Shown here piece by piece: positions 16,800-25,923 of a DNA stretch of 64,000 nt (its first letter is position 1; every line of letters begins with the position of its first letter). The stretch is taken from contig NZ_CP170197.1 of assembly GCF_047300855.1 (NCBI RefSeq), positions 496,001 to 560,000 of the forward strand, written 5' to 3'. The translations under genes and the position numbers were made by a program. The notes beneath the pieces were generated by a model that worked only from the letters and a program-made list of their open reading frames with translations, was not told where the DNA came from and did no database searches. Origin of the DNA: Sulfuriferula sp047300855 (GTDB taxonomy: Bacteria; Pseudomonadota; Gammaproteobacteria; Burkholderiales; Sulfuriferulaceae).

Positions 16800-18023
16800 A
16801 TGCTAAAAAAAATCAATATACGAGATGCGCGTCTGGGGATGTTCATTCACGAAATCTGTGGCAGTTGGATGGATCATCCGTTCTGGAAGAAATCATTCCC
16901 GCTTTCCGAAGATGCGGATTTCAATACGCTCAAGCAATGTGGTGTCAAAGAAGTATGGATCGATATCAGCAAGGGGCTGGATGTAGAGGCGATTGTCCCC
17001 GCGGTTACCACCGAAACCGAAAAAGCGCGCGTCGATAATACTTTTCAGCTGCTGGCCAAGACTACACAAGAAAAAGCACCGCCGAGAGCATCCTTGCAGG
17101 ATGAACTGGTGCGCGCCAGAAAGGTTCACGCCAAGGCGGCACAGGCCGTCACCTCCATGTTTGGCGAGGCGCGCATGGGAAATGCCATCAAGCTGGAAGA
17201 AGTGGGAGCGCTGGTGGAGGAAATTAACCAGTCGATAGCGCGTAACTCCGATGCATTGTTAAGCCTTGCACGACTGAAAAATGCGGACAATTACACTTAT
17301 TTACACTCGGTTGCGGTATGCGCCCTGATGATTGCTTTGGGTCGCCAGATGGGTCTGGAAGACGCGGTTCTGAAAGAAGTGGGGATGGCGGGTTTGTTGC
17401 ACGACGTGGGCAAGATGGCTATTCCTGGCGCGATATTGAACAAGCCTGGACGCCTGACGGACGAAGAGTTTCTGATTGTCAAAGCGCATCCGCAGCAGGG
17501 CTGGGAGATGCTCAAAAGTTGTCCCGACGTGAACGATATAGCACTGGACGTGTGTTTGCATCATCACGAGACCGTGGTTGGGACAGGCTATCCGGACGGC
17601 CTTTCCGGCCAGGCATTGAGTTTGTATGCGCGTATGGGCGCCGTGTGCGATGTCTATGACGCGATTACGTCGGAGCGCTGTTACAAAGTGGGCTGGGCAC
17701 CCGGCGAGGCGATCCGCAAAATGACCGAATGGAAAGACGGCCGCTTTGACGAGGCGGTTTTCCGCGCTTTCGTCAAAACGGTGGGCATCTATCCGGCGGG
17801 TACTCTGGTCAAACTCAAGTCCGGGCGTCTGGGTGTGGTGTTGGAGCAGTCCGAAAAAAGCCTGCTTGCGCCGGTGATCAAGGTGTTTTTCTCAACCCGT
17901 TCGAATGCGCATATCAAACCGGAATTGATCGACTTGTCGAGATCGCCGGAGATTATCGCCAATCTGGAAGACTCGGGGAAGTGGGGGTTTGATCTGGATG
18001 AACTGACCGGTTTACGGGCGTGA
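16800..18023 (+). CDS. HD-GYP domain c-di-GMP phosphodiesterase with DUF3391 N-terminus
   Basis: This protein has 407 residues. Residues 1 to about 130 match DUF3391 ('INIRDARLGMFIHEICGSW' and 'VKEVWIDISKG'). An HD-GYP domain follows, with 'LLHDVGKMAIP' near residue 200, a later 'HPQQGWEML', 'HHHE' and the 'GTGYP' form of the GYP motif near residue 262. 'GAVCDVYDAITSERCY' supplies another metal-site residue. The catalytic set looks complete, so c-di-GMP hydrolysis is likely. There is no receiver domain or membrane segment. It stands between hemW and rdgB. Confidence 0.93.
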   Translation: MLKKINIRDARLGMFIHEICGSWMDHPFWKKSFPLSEDADFNTLKQCGVKEVWIDISKGLDVEAIVPAVTTETEKARVDNTFQLLAKTTQEKAPPRASLQDELVRARKVHAKAAQAVTSMFGEARMGNAIKLEEVGALVEEINQSIARNSDALLSLARLKNADNYTYLHSVAVCALMIALGRQMGLEDAVLKEVGMAGLLHDVGKMAIPGAILNKPGRLTDEEFLIVKAHPQQGWEMLKSCPDVNDIALDVCLHHHETVVGTGYPDGLSGQALSLYARMGAVCDVYDAITSERCYKVGWAPGEAIRKMTEWKDGRFDEAVFRAFVKTVGIYPAGTLVKLKSGRLGVVLEQSEKSLLAPVIKVFFSTRSNAHIKPELIDLSRSPEIIANLEDSGKWGFDLDELTGLRA

Positions 18024-18043
18024 TGGTTGGCGGATTGCCCGCA

Positions 18044-18634
18044 TCATTGACCGGAACGTAGTTTATCCACCAGTTGCAGCAGCGCCTTCCCGCGGTGACT
18101 GATCGTGTTTTTCTCATCGGGTGCCAACTCGGCACCTGTCTTGCCTAATGCGGGCACCAAAAAGTAGGGGTCGTAACCGAATCCGCCATCGCCGCGCGGC
18201 GTGTCGATGATTTCGCCGTGCCAGCTGCCTTCGGCTATGAGCGGTTGCGGATCATCCGCATGGCGCAGATAGACAATCACGCAGTAATAATGAGCCTGCC
18301 GGTTGCTTTGTCCGGCGAGCGCGGCAATCAGCTTTTCATTATTGCGCTGGTCGGATTTGGGTTCGCCGGCATAGCGTGCAGAATACACGCCTGGCGCGCC
18401 CCCAAGGGCGTCCACGCAGATGCCGGAGTCGTCGGCCAGTGCCGGCAGACCGGTTTGGTGCGCAGCATGGCGCGCCTTGGCGATGCAGTTTTCGACAAAG
18501 GTGACATAGGGTTCTTCCGCTTCGGGCACGTTGTAGGCGGATTGCGGCACGGCTTCAAACCCTAGCGGCGCGAGGATGCGGCTGATTTCGCGCAGCTTGC
18601 CGGGATTGTTGCTGGCGACGACGAGTTTTTGCAT
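18044..18634 (-). CDS. rdgB: RdgB/HAM1-type XTP/dITP pyrophosphatase
   Basis: This 196-residue house-cleaning enzyme hydrolyses dITP, XTP and ITP. The N-terminal 'SNNPGK' (residues 8-13) binds the nucleotide. 'ADDSGICVDALGGAPGVYSARYAG' and 'GGFGYDPYFLVP' are invariant family blocks, and 'SHRGKALLQL' closes the protein. Length and order of motifs are normal. It converges with the HD-GYP gene at a distance of 20 bp. Confidence 0.97.
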   Translation of the reverse strand: MQKLVVASNNPGKLREISRILAPLGFEAVPQSAYNVPEAEEPYVTFVENCIAKARHAAHQTGLPALADDSGICVDALGGAPGVYSARYAGEPKSDQRNNEKLIAALAGQSNRQAHYYCVIVYLRHADDPQPLIAEGSWHGEIIDTPRGDGGFGYDPYFLVPALGKTGAELAPDEKNTISHRGKALLQLVDKLRSGQ

Positions 18635-18817
18635 GGCTAAGAAAACCTCCAGTATTTGATTTATTTTTTTTATATCCTATATTGAGTCCAATTACTGTAC
18701 CCGGTTCAGTAATTTTCTTCTGTTTAATATTTCTGTCATATAAATTTTAAATTTCACATCCTATTTTACGGAGCTTCATTTACGTTTTGACCACGTCAGG
18801 TAAAGGAGTAGCTGGTT

Positions 18818-19951
18818 ATGAGGATTATGAAAGGCTATTTGTTTGGTGTATGGACACTCGCAGCAACATCGATTTCCCTGACAGCGATGGCTGCGCCGCT
18901 GGGCTTGCCGCCTGTTCCCATTCCTGCGGACAATCCACAGAGTCCGGAGAAAATCAAGCTGGGCGATAAATTATTCCACGATAAGCGGTTCAGTTCTACC
19001 GGGCAAGTGAGTTGCGCCACCTGCCACGATGCCAAAAAAACTTTTACCGACAGTCCGTTGCGAGTTTCGCAGGGTATCAACAAGCTCAAGGGCACACGCA
19101 ATGCGCCGACCGTGGTTAACGCAGCTTATTTTCATAAGCTGTTCTGGGATGGGCGAGAACCAAGCTTGGAAGAGCAATCCAAGGACCCCATGGTGAATCC
19201 GGTAGAAATGGGGCTTCCTAACCACCAGCCGGTGCTCGAGATTATCCGAACCGATCCGGAATACGTGAAGGCGTTTAAAGCCGTATTCGGCAAAAGTGGT
19301 GATCAGTTGACGATGGAGGAGGTGAAAAAAGCCATCGCCAGTTTCGAACGCACTATTGTTGCAGGGGATTCGCCCTTCGACCACTACTATTTCGGCGGTG
19401 ACAAGAAAGCCATGACTCCTGCGCAAATCCGCGGTTTCCAGGTATTTATGGGCCAGGGCCGCTGCGTTTCCTGCCATACCGTGGAACAAGATCAGGCGCT
19501 GTTCACCGATAACCGCTTTCACAATATCGGCATAGGCATTAACCAGATGCAGAAAGATGTACCGCGCCTGGCGGACACATTCCTGAAAGCCAAGACGCAA
19601 GGCGGAAACGTGGACAAAGCCGTGCTGAGCGACCCGAAAACCTCGAATCTAGGCCGTTTTGCAGTAACCGATGCATTGGATGACATGGGTTCGTTCAAAA
19701 CTTCGACGTTGCGCAATATCGCCATGACCGCACCGTATATGCATGATGGCAGCCTGAAGACCCTGAAGGAAGTGGTCATACACTACAACAACGGCGGGGT
19801 GACCAAGAAAGGCGAACGGGTCAATGACTTCCTGAGCGGTGGCATCCGGCCGTTGAATTTGAGCGAACGGCAGATATCGGATTTAGTTGCTTTTCTGGGG
19901 GCACTGACCAGTCCGGAATATGCAAAATCAGTCAAAACGGCTAAAAAATAG
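18818..19951 (+). CDS. diheme cytochrome c peroxidase / MauG family protein
   Basis: This 377-residue exported protein has a signal peptide ending near 'AMAAP'. Two haem c sites are present, CATCH at residues 66-70 and CVSCH at 216-220. 'FWDGREPSLEEQSKDPMVNPVEMG' and 'TLRNIAMTAPYMHDGSL' are typical of bacterial cytochrome c peroxidases. It probably reduces peroxide in the periplasm using a c-type cytochrome. AAAGGAG precedes the ATG. It heads a cluster with a Tat metallophosphoesterase (10 nt later) and a small cytochrome c. The 180-bp upstream region is AT-rich and presumably holds the promoter. Confidence 0.93.
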   Translation: MRIMKGYLFGVWTLAATSISLTAMAAPLGLPPVPIPADNPQSPEKIKLGDKLFHDKRFSSTGQVSCATCHDAKKTFTDSPLRVSQGINKLKGTRNAPTVVNAAYFHKLFWDGREPSLEEQSKDPMVNPVEMGLPNHQPVLEIIRTDPEYVKAFKAVFGKSGDQLTMEEVKKAIASFERTIVAGDSPFDHYYFGGDKKAMTPAQIRGFQVFMGQGRCVSCHTVEQDQALFTDNRFHNIGIGINQMQKDVPRLADTFLKAKTQGGNVDKAVLSDPKTSNLGRFAVTDALDDMGSFKTSTLRNIAMTAPYMHDGSLKTLKEVVIHYNNGGVTKKGERVNDFLSGGIRPLNLSERQISDLVAFLGALTSPEYAKSVKTAKK

Positions 19952-19961
19952 GGGGACAGGC

Positions 19962-21038
19962 ATGAGCAAATCAATCAATCGTCGGGATTTCCTGAAAAGT
20001 GCCGGCGTACTGGCGGTGGCAGGCGCGCTGCCCGTCAGCATGGTGGAGTTGGCGTTCGCCGACAGTTCGCAAAACTTCAGTTTTGCATATATTTCCGATG
20101 CGCATCTTCAGCAAATCAAGGGTGCGAAGTTTGTAAATAACTGGGATCGCGGCCTGATCCGCGCCGTGGCGGAAGCCAATCTGCTCACGCCCAAGCCGGA
20201 TTTCATCGTATTTGGCGGAGATCTTGCCCAGCTAGGCAAAAAAGCTGAGCTCGACCATGGCGCGGAAATCCTCTCCGCGCTGCGCAGTAACAAGGTTTAC
20301 CACGTAATGGGCGAACATGATTATTACCTGGATCTCGGGCAATACTGGGAGAAGCTGTTCGGGCCGCAGTTCTATAGCTTTGATCACAAAGGTGTGCATT
20401 TCGTGGTGCTGAACAGCATCCTTACTTATGACGACTGGACTTACAAACGCTGGCCCACTGCCGAACAGCGCATGCTGGAGATGGCTGATCTGGACAACCC
20501 AAACGGATCGCCTTTCATGGTCGGCGACAAGCAGCGCGACTGGCTGAAGTCAGATCTGGAAAAAATCAACAAGGCCACACCCATCGTCGTGATTTCACAC
20601 TCGCCGCTGCAAAAAATCTACAAGAACTGGAACTTCTGGACGGACGATGCCGAACAGGTACAGGCGTTGCTGCGGCCCTTCAACAAGGTAACCGTGCTGT
20701 ATGGGCATGTGCATCAGATCCAGTATAACCAGATCGGCAATATCAGCTTCAACTCCGTCATGTCGACTGCCTGGCCATGGCCTTACCCTTCCACTTATGC
20801 GCAGGCGGAACAGTATCTACCCAAACTCACGGTGCCGATGAACCGCGCCGATCCGTTCTTCGAGCGGGATGCAACGGGATGGCAATTCATTAGCCTGTCG
20901 AACGGCAACGTGGATATGCATTATGACTTGTTCAGCAATACCAACCGTACCGTTGCCTTCAATACCAAAACCGGCGAACCGGAAGATACCGTATTCCAGT
21001 CGCCGGACAAGCGTATTCCACCGCAAACTCAATATTAA
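19962..21038 (+). CDS. Tat-exported metallophosphoesterase with GEHD motif
   Basis: This 358-residue protein begins with a twin-arginine signal 'NRRDFLKSAG' and a cleavage region near 'ELAFADS'. The calcineurin-like metal sites are present: 'SDAHLQ', 'FGGDLAQ', 'VISHSPL' and 'GHVHQ'. The third motif is GEHD instead of the usual GNHD/E. Substrate is unknown. The ATG at 19962 has a GGGGGA site. It lies between a diheme peroxidase and a monoheme cytochrome, spaced 10 and 19 nt, suggesting one operon. A paralogue sharing the GEHD substitution and 'FDHKGVHF' is at 37604-38500. Confidence 0.9.
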   Translation: MSKSINRRDFLKSAGVLAVAGALPVSMVELAFADSSQNFSFAYISDAHLQQIKGAKFVNNWDRGLIRAVAEANLLTPKPDFIVFGGDLAQLGKKAELDHGAEILSALRSNKVYHVMGEHDYYLDLGQYWEKLFGPQFYSFDHKGVHFVVLNSILTYDDWTYKRWPTAEQRMLEMADLDNPNGSPFMVGDKQRDWLKSDLEKINKATPIVVISHSPLQKIYKNWNFWTDDAEQVQALLRPFNKVTVLYGHVHQIQYNQIGNISFNSVMSTAWPWPYPSTYAQAEQYLPKLTVPMNRADPFFERDATGWQFISLSNGNVDMHYDLFSNTNRTVAFNTKTGEPEDTVFQSPDKRIPPQTQY

Positions 21039-21057
21039 GGCCGGAGGGAGTGAGATC

Positions 21058-21477
21058 ATGCATTTCGAACAACTGAAATTTGCTGTCTTGTGGATTATGG
21101 CGACGGGCTTGGCGGGCGTATTGTCTGCGCCGGCGCAGGCGGATGAATTCACCCAGGCGGATTTAAATCGCTGGCAGGAACAATACGCGAAAGTGGTCAA
21201 GGATGGCCGAGAACTCTGGACCAGTTCCAAGCTGGGCAGCAACGGCGTGGCCTGCGTACAGTGTCATCCCAATGCCGCCAATACCCACCCGGAAACCTAT
21301 CCGAAATTCCAGAAACAGCTCGGCAAGGTAGCGCCAATCTGGGAAATGATTAACTGGTGTATCCAGAACCCCCTGGAAGGCAAGGCTCTCGCAGCCGATG
21401 ACTACAAAATGATCGCACTGCAGGCCTACATTACCGAGGAACGGCGAGGAGTGAAGCTGGCGCCGGGCAAGCATTAG
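21058..21477 (+). CDS. small exported monoheme cytochrome c (SoxA/TsdA-like)
   Basis: This 139-residue protein has a signal peptide ending at 'APAQAD' and one haem motif CVQCH at residues 66-70. 'NWCIQNPLEGKALAADDYKMIALQAYI' follows. That C-x-(x)n-GK-L-x2-D-x-(M/I)-AL-x-Y pattern recalls SoxA- and TsdA-type cytochromes of sulfur oxidisers. It is the last gene of the peroxidase-phosphoesterase-cytochrome cluster and could be the electron donor of the peroxidase. The ATG at 21058 has GGAGGGAG upstream. It converges with rph at 6 bp. Confidence 0.85.
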   Translation: MHFEQLKFAVLWIMATGLAGVLSAPAQADEFTQADLNRWQEQYAKVVKDGRELWTSSKLGSNGVACVQCHPNAANTHPETYPKFQKQLGKVAPIWEMINWCIQNPLEGKALAADDYKMIALQAYITEERRGVKLAPGKH

Positions 21478-21483
21478 CCCTGG

Positions 21484-22209
21484 TCAAATTCCCAGGGCGG
21501 TCTTTTGTGCAACAGTGAGCTGCTGAATGCCTTGACTGGCAAGATCGAGCAGCGCATCCATTTCAGTACGGCTGAATGTTGCGCCTTCGGCAGTGCCTTG
21601 CACCTCGACGAAGCTGCCGCGCCCGGTCATCACCACGTTCATGTCGGTATCGCAGTCGGAATCTTCCAGGTAATCAAGGTCGAGTACGGGCACACCCTGG
21701 TAAATGCCGACCGAAATGGCCGCAACAAAATCGCGGATCGGCGACTCGGTGAGCAGGCCGTGTTCGAGCAACGTGCCAATGGCATCGTGCACGGCTACGA
21801 AAGCGCCGGTGATGGAAGCGGTGCGCGTGCCGCCGTCAGCCTGGATGACATCGCAGTCTATGTGCAGGGTGCGTTCGCCCAGTTTATCCAGGTCCACCGC
21901 AGCGCGTAGCGAGCGTCCGATCAGGCGCTGGATTTCCTGGGTGCGTCCGGATTGTTTGCCGCGCGCAGCCTCGCGGTCCATACGGCTACCGGTCGAACGC
22001 GGCAGCATGCCGTATTCGGCGGTCAGCCAGCCCTGATTCTTGCCCTTGAGAAAGGTCGGGACCTTTTCCACGATGCTGGCGGTGCAGATCACCCTGGTAT
22101 CGCCGCATTCGACCAGTACGGAGCCTTCTGCGTGCTTGGTGTAGTGGCGGGTAAACTGAATATTGCGTAATTGATCGGGGCGGCGCTGGCTGGGACGGCT
22201 GGAGTTCAT
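21484..22209 (-). CDS. rph: RNase PH
   Basis: This 241-residue phosphorolytic 3'-5' exoribonuclease trims tRNA 3' ends. 'RRPDQLRNIQFTRHYTKHAEGS' opens the protein. 'GWLTAEYGMLPRST', 'QEIQRLIGRSLRA' and 'DCDVIQADGGTRTASI' are invariant family blocks. The ATG at 22209 gives the family N-terminus; a longer frame to 22257 overlaps the upstream phosphatase gene. It starts 4 nt after the PP2C stop, so it is probably the last gene of a kinase-phosphatase-rph operon. Confidence 0.97.
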   Translation of the reverse strand: MNSSRPSQRRPDQLRNIQFTRHYTKHAEGSVLVECGDTRVICTASIVEKVPTFLKGKNQGWLTAEYGMLPRSTGSRMDREAARGKQSGRTQEIQRLIGRSLRAAVDLDKLGERTLHIDCDVIQADGGTRTASITGAFVAVHDAIGTLLEHGLLTESPIRDFVAAISVGIYQGVPVLDLDYLEDSDCDTDMNVVMTGRGSFVEVQGTAEGATFSRTEMDALLDLASQGIQQLTVAQKTALGI

Positions 22210-22213
22210 GCGA

Positions 22214-23116
22214 TTATTTTCCTGAGTATTTCTTGATGGCGTCCTGGATTTCGGCAATGGCGCGTTCCACCTCTTCTTCTGCCAGATCAGTAGGTATGGC
22301 GGGTAAATCGTCCATTTTGGTGGTGAAGGTATTGATGGGCATGGTCAAAGTGGACACCGACTGGCTGCCGCTTTCGCCCATCGTGCCCCAGGTCATGGCA
22401 ACTGCCGAGAGGTTGTCACCGGCATGGCCGGCGCGCAGTTCTGCATGATCCATCAAAAATTCGATCGCACGCGCGAGCGGAAAAGCGCGCAGCGTGGCGG
22501 CGATCTGTTCTTCGGTGAGCGCTCCCCACAGGCCATCGGTACAGAGCAGTATCGTGTCGTGTTCGGACAGCGGTATCGGGCGCGAAACTTCCACTTCGGG
22601 CGACATCAGGCCACCCAGGCAGTTATAGATTTTGTTGCGGTCAGGGTGGTTTTTCATCTCTTCCTGAGTGATGAAGCCGTCATCGCATAATTGCTGCACG
22701 GTGGAGTGATCGCGAGTGCGCGTCACCAGGCCGTTGTCACCATAAAGATAGAGTCGCGAATCGCCTACATGCGCCCACCACGCGCTGTCATCCTGCAGCA
22801 CACAAGCCACGCAGGTGGTATGCGGTATTTCGGTCAGATTGTGGGTGCGCGCGTGGTCGTTGATGGCCAGGTGCGCGCGTTCCAGTGCACCATGCAGGAA
22901 GGTGGCGGGGTCGCTGAGCTTGGGACGTGCATGGCGCTGGAAAGTGGCGGCCAGGGTCTGAACCGTAATCTGGGCGGCCAGTTCTCCGTGCGAATGACCA
23001 CCCATGCCATCGGCGACAACCATCAGCAGAGCGTCGCGGCTGTAAGAATAGGCAACTCTGTCCTGATTGTAGTCGCGGCCACCCTGGCGGCTCGCCTGAT
23101 AGATGGAAAAACGCAT
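22214..23116 (-). CDS. PP2C-family Ser/Thr protein phosphatase
   Basis: This 300-residue PPM/PP2C phosphatase has metal ligands in 'YNQDR' (D19) and 'VADGMGGHSHGE' (D36), the later block 'LLCTDGLWGALTEEQI', and 'GHAGDNLSAVAM'. It probably dephosphorylates proteins modified by the kinase encoded 28 nt upstream. The last 50 residues are an added Ser/Thr-rich and acidic segment with no family match. Such kinase-phosphatase pairs next to rph are common in betaproteobacteria. Confidence 0.95.
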   Translation of the reverse strand: MRFSIYQASRQGGRDYNQDRVAYSYSRDALLMVVADGMGGHSHGELAAQITVQTLAATFQRHARPKLSDPATFLHGALERAHLAINDHARTHNLTEIPHTTCVACVLQDDSAWWAHVGDSRLYLYGDNGLVTRTRDHSTVQQLCDDGFITQEEMKNHPDRNKIYNCLGGLMSPEVEVSRPIPLSEHDTILLCTDGLWGALTEEQIAATLRAFPLARAIEFLMDHAELRAGHAGDNLSAVAMTWGTMGESGSQSVSTLTMPINTFTTKMDDLPAIPTDLAEEEVERAIAEIQDAIKKYSGK

Positions 23117-23144
23117 ATTGGTATGTTGTTCCTTATTACCTGGA

Positions 23145-24086
23145 TCAAAAAATTTCGCGGTTAAGTGTCTTGCGCAGGCTGGCCATTATTTTGCGCTTTT
23201 TGCTGAGCGGTGGGGGCGTTTCCATCAGGGCTTTTTGCAACGCGAAAACGCTCTGCGGTCGCTCCATGTAGTTCAGGCGCAAGCAACTATCGACAATTCC
23301 CAGCAGGCTTTCCGAGTATTCGCTTGACCAGGTCGAGCGTGCGGAAGCCAGTTTGTCACTGATCAGGCGCGCATCGGCTGCCTGCGGTGCAAAGCCTGCC
23401 AGGCATGAATACAGACTGGCGCCTACACTATAGATGTCTGTCCATGGCCCCAGCATGGTCTGATCAGTGTACTGTTCCGGTGCGGCAAAGCCTGGTGTAT
23501 ACATCGGGGCAAGCAGGGGCTGATCGAGGGTCAGGGTCTGACGCGCGGCACCGAAATCAATCAGCACCGGCGATCCATCCATGCGGATATAAATGTTGGA
23601 GGGTTTGATGTCCAGATGCAGCAGTTTTTGCGTATGCACTTCGCGCAGGCCATTGAGCAGTTCGGCAAACACGCGCCGGATAAAGCCTTCGCGAACCTCT
23701 CCGCGATGCGCGCGGATGTGATCCTGCAGGGTTTTGCCGCGCTCATAGCGCATTACCATATATACGGTGTCATTGGCGCGGAAGAAATTTTCCACCCGCA
23801 CCACGTTGGGATGCAGAATGCGTGCCAGTGAGCGGCCTTCCTCAAAAAAGCATTTCATGCCATAGCGGAAGGCGTTGGCATTTTCCTGGGTGAGGGGTTC
23901 AACCTGGTCATTTTCACCGCGTTTGACCAGACTGCCGGGCAGGTATTCCTTGATGGCTACGGGTTGGTCATTGCTGTCGTAGGCCAGGTAAACCAGACTG
24001 AAACCACCGCCGCCGATTTTGCGCACGATGCGGTAGTCCATCAGCAGATAGCCATTGGGCAAAGCGTAGTTGGGTTGAGCAGCCAT
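23145..24086 (-). CDS. PknB-type Ser/Thr protein kinase
   Basis: This 313-residue protein has a glycine-rich loop 'IGGGGFSLVYLA', the ATP lysine K46 in 'VAIKEYLP', the catalytic loop 'HLDIKPSN' near residue 158 and the metal site 'LIDFGAARQ'. No transmembrane segment or sensor domain follows the kinase domain, so it is cytoplasmic. Together with the downstream PP2C gene it forms a reversible phosphorylation pair. It is divergent from yicC, with about 117 bp between them. Its targets cannot be read from sequence. Confidence 0.95.
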   Translation of the reverse strand: MAAQPNYALPNGYLLMDYRIVRKIGGGGFSLVYLAYDSNDQPVAIKEYLPGSLVKRGENDQVEPLTQENANAFRYGMKCFFEEGRSLARILHPNVVRVENFFRANDTVYMVMRYERGKTLQDHIRAHRGEVREGFIRRVFAELLNGLREVHTQKLLHLDIKPSNIYIRMDGSPVLIDFGAARQTLTLDQPLLAPMYTPGFAAPEQYTDQTMLGPWTDIYSVGASLYSCLAGFAPQAADARLISDKLASARSTWSSEYSESLLGIVDSCLRLNYMERPQSVFALQKALMETPPPLSKKRKIMASLRKTLNREIF

Positions 24087-24203
24087 GAATCAGCGATGTA
24101 CCATGCGGGTTTGTTATGAAGTTGGCGCATCCCGCCGAAGTTTTGAACCGAATTGTGTCTGATTAACGGTAATAAAGTAAAGGAAGTTTAGTGGGTACTG
24201 CAA

Positions 24204-25067
24204 ATGATATCTAGCATGACGGGTTACGCGGCAGCGTCGATGCACTATGCCGGGCTGCATCTGAGCCTGGATCTGCGCTCTGTGAATTCACGCTATCTGG
24301 AAATTCATTTTCGCTGCGGCGATGAATTTCGGGCCATCGAACCGCAGCTGCGCGAACGTATCGCGCAGCACGTTCAACGCGGCAAGCTGGAATGCCGTGT
24401 GCTGCTGGGCAGCAGTGTCGGCGCAGAGCGCGAGATACGGCTGAATCTGGCATTGCTAGAGCGCTTGAACGCCTTGGGCGAGGTGGTGACCGGGTATATG
24501 CCGGACGCGCAGCAAATCAGCGTAGCTGAAGTGCTGCGCTGGCCGGGCATGCTGGATGACCCCGCCGCCAGTCAGGATCTGACGCAGCCCTGCCTGCAGC
24601 TGCTCGATACAGTGCTGGTGGAATTTGTTGCCAGCCGCCAGCGCGAAGGTGCCAAGCTGAGTGCGCACCTGCTGGAACGTGCAGCGCAGATGGAAGCGCA
24701 TATCGGTCGCGTCGCCCCGCGCCTGCCGGAGCTGGTGCGTGCTTATCAGGATAAGCTGGTGCAGCGTTTTGCCGATGCGCTGGGCAGCGCCGATGATGAA
24801 CGCATTCGTCAGGAAATCGCGCTGTTTGCGCAGAAAATAGACGTGGACGAAGAGCTGTCGCGCCTGGGTATGCACCTTCGGGAGGTGCGGCGCATTCTCG
24901 ACGCGGGCGGCGCGGCTGGCAAACGCCTGGATTTCCTCATGCAGGAGCTGAACCGCGAGGCCAATACCCTGGGTTCCAAGTCAGTGAGTGTGGAGACCAC
25001 CCAGGTGGCCATGGATCTCAAGGTGCTGATCGAGCAGATGCGCGAACAGGTGCAAAATCTGGAATAA
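24204..25067 (+). CDS. yicC: YicC family endoribonuclease-like protein
   Basis: This 287-residue protein begins with the family signature 'SMTGYA' and ends with 'DFLMQELNREANTLGSKS' and 'LKVLIEQMREQVQNLE'. YicC proteins act on small RNAs and are reported as endoribonucleases in E. coli. It starts the rightward block yicC-gmk-rpoZ-spoT-ridA-recG, an order standard in betaproteobacteria, and is 9 nt ahead of gmk. Confidence 0.95.
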   Translation: MISSMTGYAAASMHYAGLHLSLDLRSVNSRYLEIHFRCGDEFRAIEPQLRERIAQHVQRGKLECRVLLGSSVGAEREIRLNLALLERLNALGEVVTGYMPDAQQISVAEVLRWPGMLDDPAASQDLTQPCLQLLDTVLVEFVASRQREGAKLSAHLLERAAQMEAHIGRVAPRLPELVRAYQDKLVQRFADALGSADDERIRQEIALFAQKIDVDEELSRLGMHLREVRRILDAGGAAGKRLDFLMQELNREANTLGSKSVSVETTQVAMDLKVLIEQMREQVQNLE

Positions 25068-25076
25068 GGAGCCGTA

Positions 25077-25691
25077 ATGATCCCGGGAAATCTGTTTATT
25101 GTCGCCGCCCCTTCCGGGGCAGGCAAAACCAGTCTGGTGCGCGAGTTGCTGGCGCGCGATGGGCGAGTGCGCCTGTCCATTTCATATACCACGCGCGCTG
25201 CGCGCCCGGGCGAAGTCGATGGTCGCGACTATCATTTCGTCAGCAAGGAGGAGTTCGTCGCCATGCTCGAGGCGGGAGAATTTCTCGAGAGCGCCGAGGT
25301 ATACGGAAATCATTACGGCACTTCGCAGGGCTGGATACGTGAAGCGATCGCGGCGGGCGACGATATCCTGCTGGAGATAGACTGGCAGGGCGCAGCCCAG
25401 GTGCGGCGGCTGTTCCCCGAGGCGATAGGCGTATTCATCGTACCGCCGTCACTCGATGCGTTGCGGCATCGTCTGACCGGGCGCGGCCAGGACAGCGCAG
25501 AGGTGATCGAGCGGCGTATGGCAGCCGCGCGAGAGGATATCAGCCATGTCAGCGAGTTTGACTATGTTATTATCAATGATGATTTTGCCGAGGCGGTGGC
25601 GGATCTGTGTGCGATATTTCGTACCCGGCGTTTGCTGATTGCCCGGCAACTGGCGCGACACGCTTCCCTGTTTCACCAATTCAACCCTTAA
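25077..25691 (+). CDS. gmk: guanylate kinase
   Basis: This 204-residue protein phosphorylates GMP to GDP. The P-loop 'APSGAGKTS' lies at residues 11-19. 'ISYTTRAARPGEVDGRDYHFV' binds GMP, and 'DILLEIDWQGAAQVR' follows. Length and motifs are normal. It lies between yicC and rpoZ. Placement beside spoT links guanine nucleotide supply with (p)ppGpp metabolism. Confidence 0.98.
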   Translation: MIPGNLFIVAAPSGAGKTSLVRELLARDGRVRLSISYTTRAARPGEVDGRDYHFVSKEEFVAMLEAGEFLESAEVYGNHYGTSQGWIREAIAAGDDILLEIDWQGAAQVRRLFPEAIGVFIVPPSLDALRHRLTGRGQDSAEVIERRMAAAREDISHVSEFDYVIINDDFAEAVADLCAIFRTRRLLIARQLARHASLFHQFNP

Positions 25692-25704
25692 AGGATCACA
25701 CATC

Positions 25705-25911
25705 ATGGCGCGTATTACCGTTGACGATTGCATCAACACCATCACCAACCGTTTTGAATTGACGCTGGTCGCCACCATACGCGCGCGCCAGTTAGCCAAT
25801 GGCCATACGCCACTGGTTGAAGCCGGGCGCGACAAACCCAGCGTGGTGGCTTTGAAGGAAATCGCTGCGGGTAAAGTCGGCAGAGAAATCCTCAATCGCG
25901 GGCGCGCCTGA
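25705..25911 (+). CDS. rpoZ: RNA polymerase omega subunit
   Basis: This 68-residue protein starts 'MARITVDDCI' and continues 'NRFELTLVATIRARQLANG', the standard omega signature. 'DKPSVVALKEIAAGKVG' follows. Omega supports RNA polymerase assembly and forms part of a ppGpp binding site. The ATG at 25705 has AAAGGA upstream and is preferred over the longer frame from 25639. It is 12 nt ahead of spoT, which fits the functional link through ppGpp. Confidence 0.98.
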   Translation: MARITVDDCINTITNRFELTLVATIRARQLANGHTPLVEAGRDKPSVVALKEIAAGKVGREILNRGRA

Positions 25912-25923
25912 TCACGTTAATCC

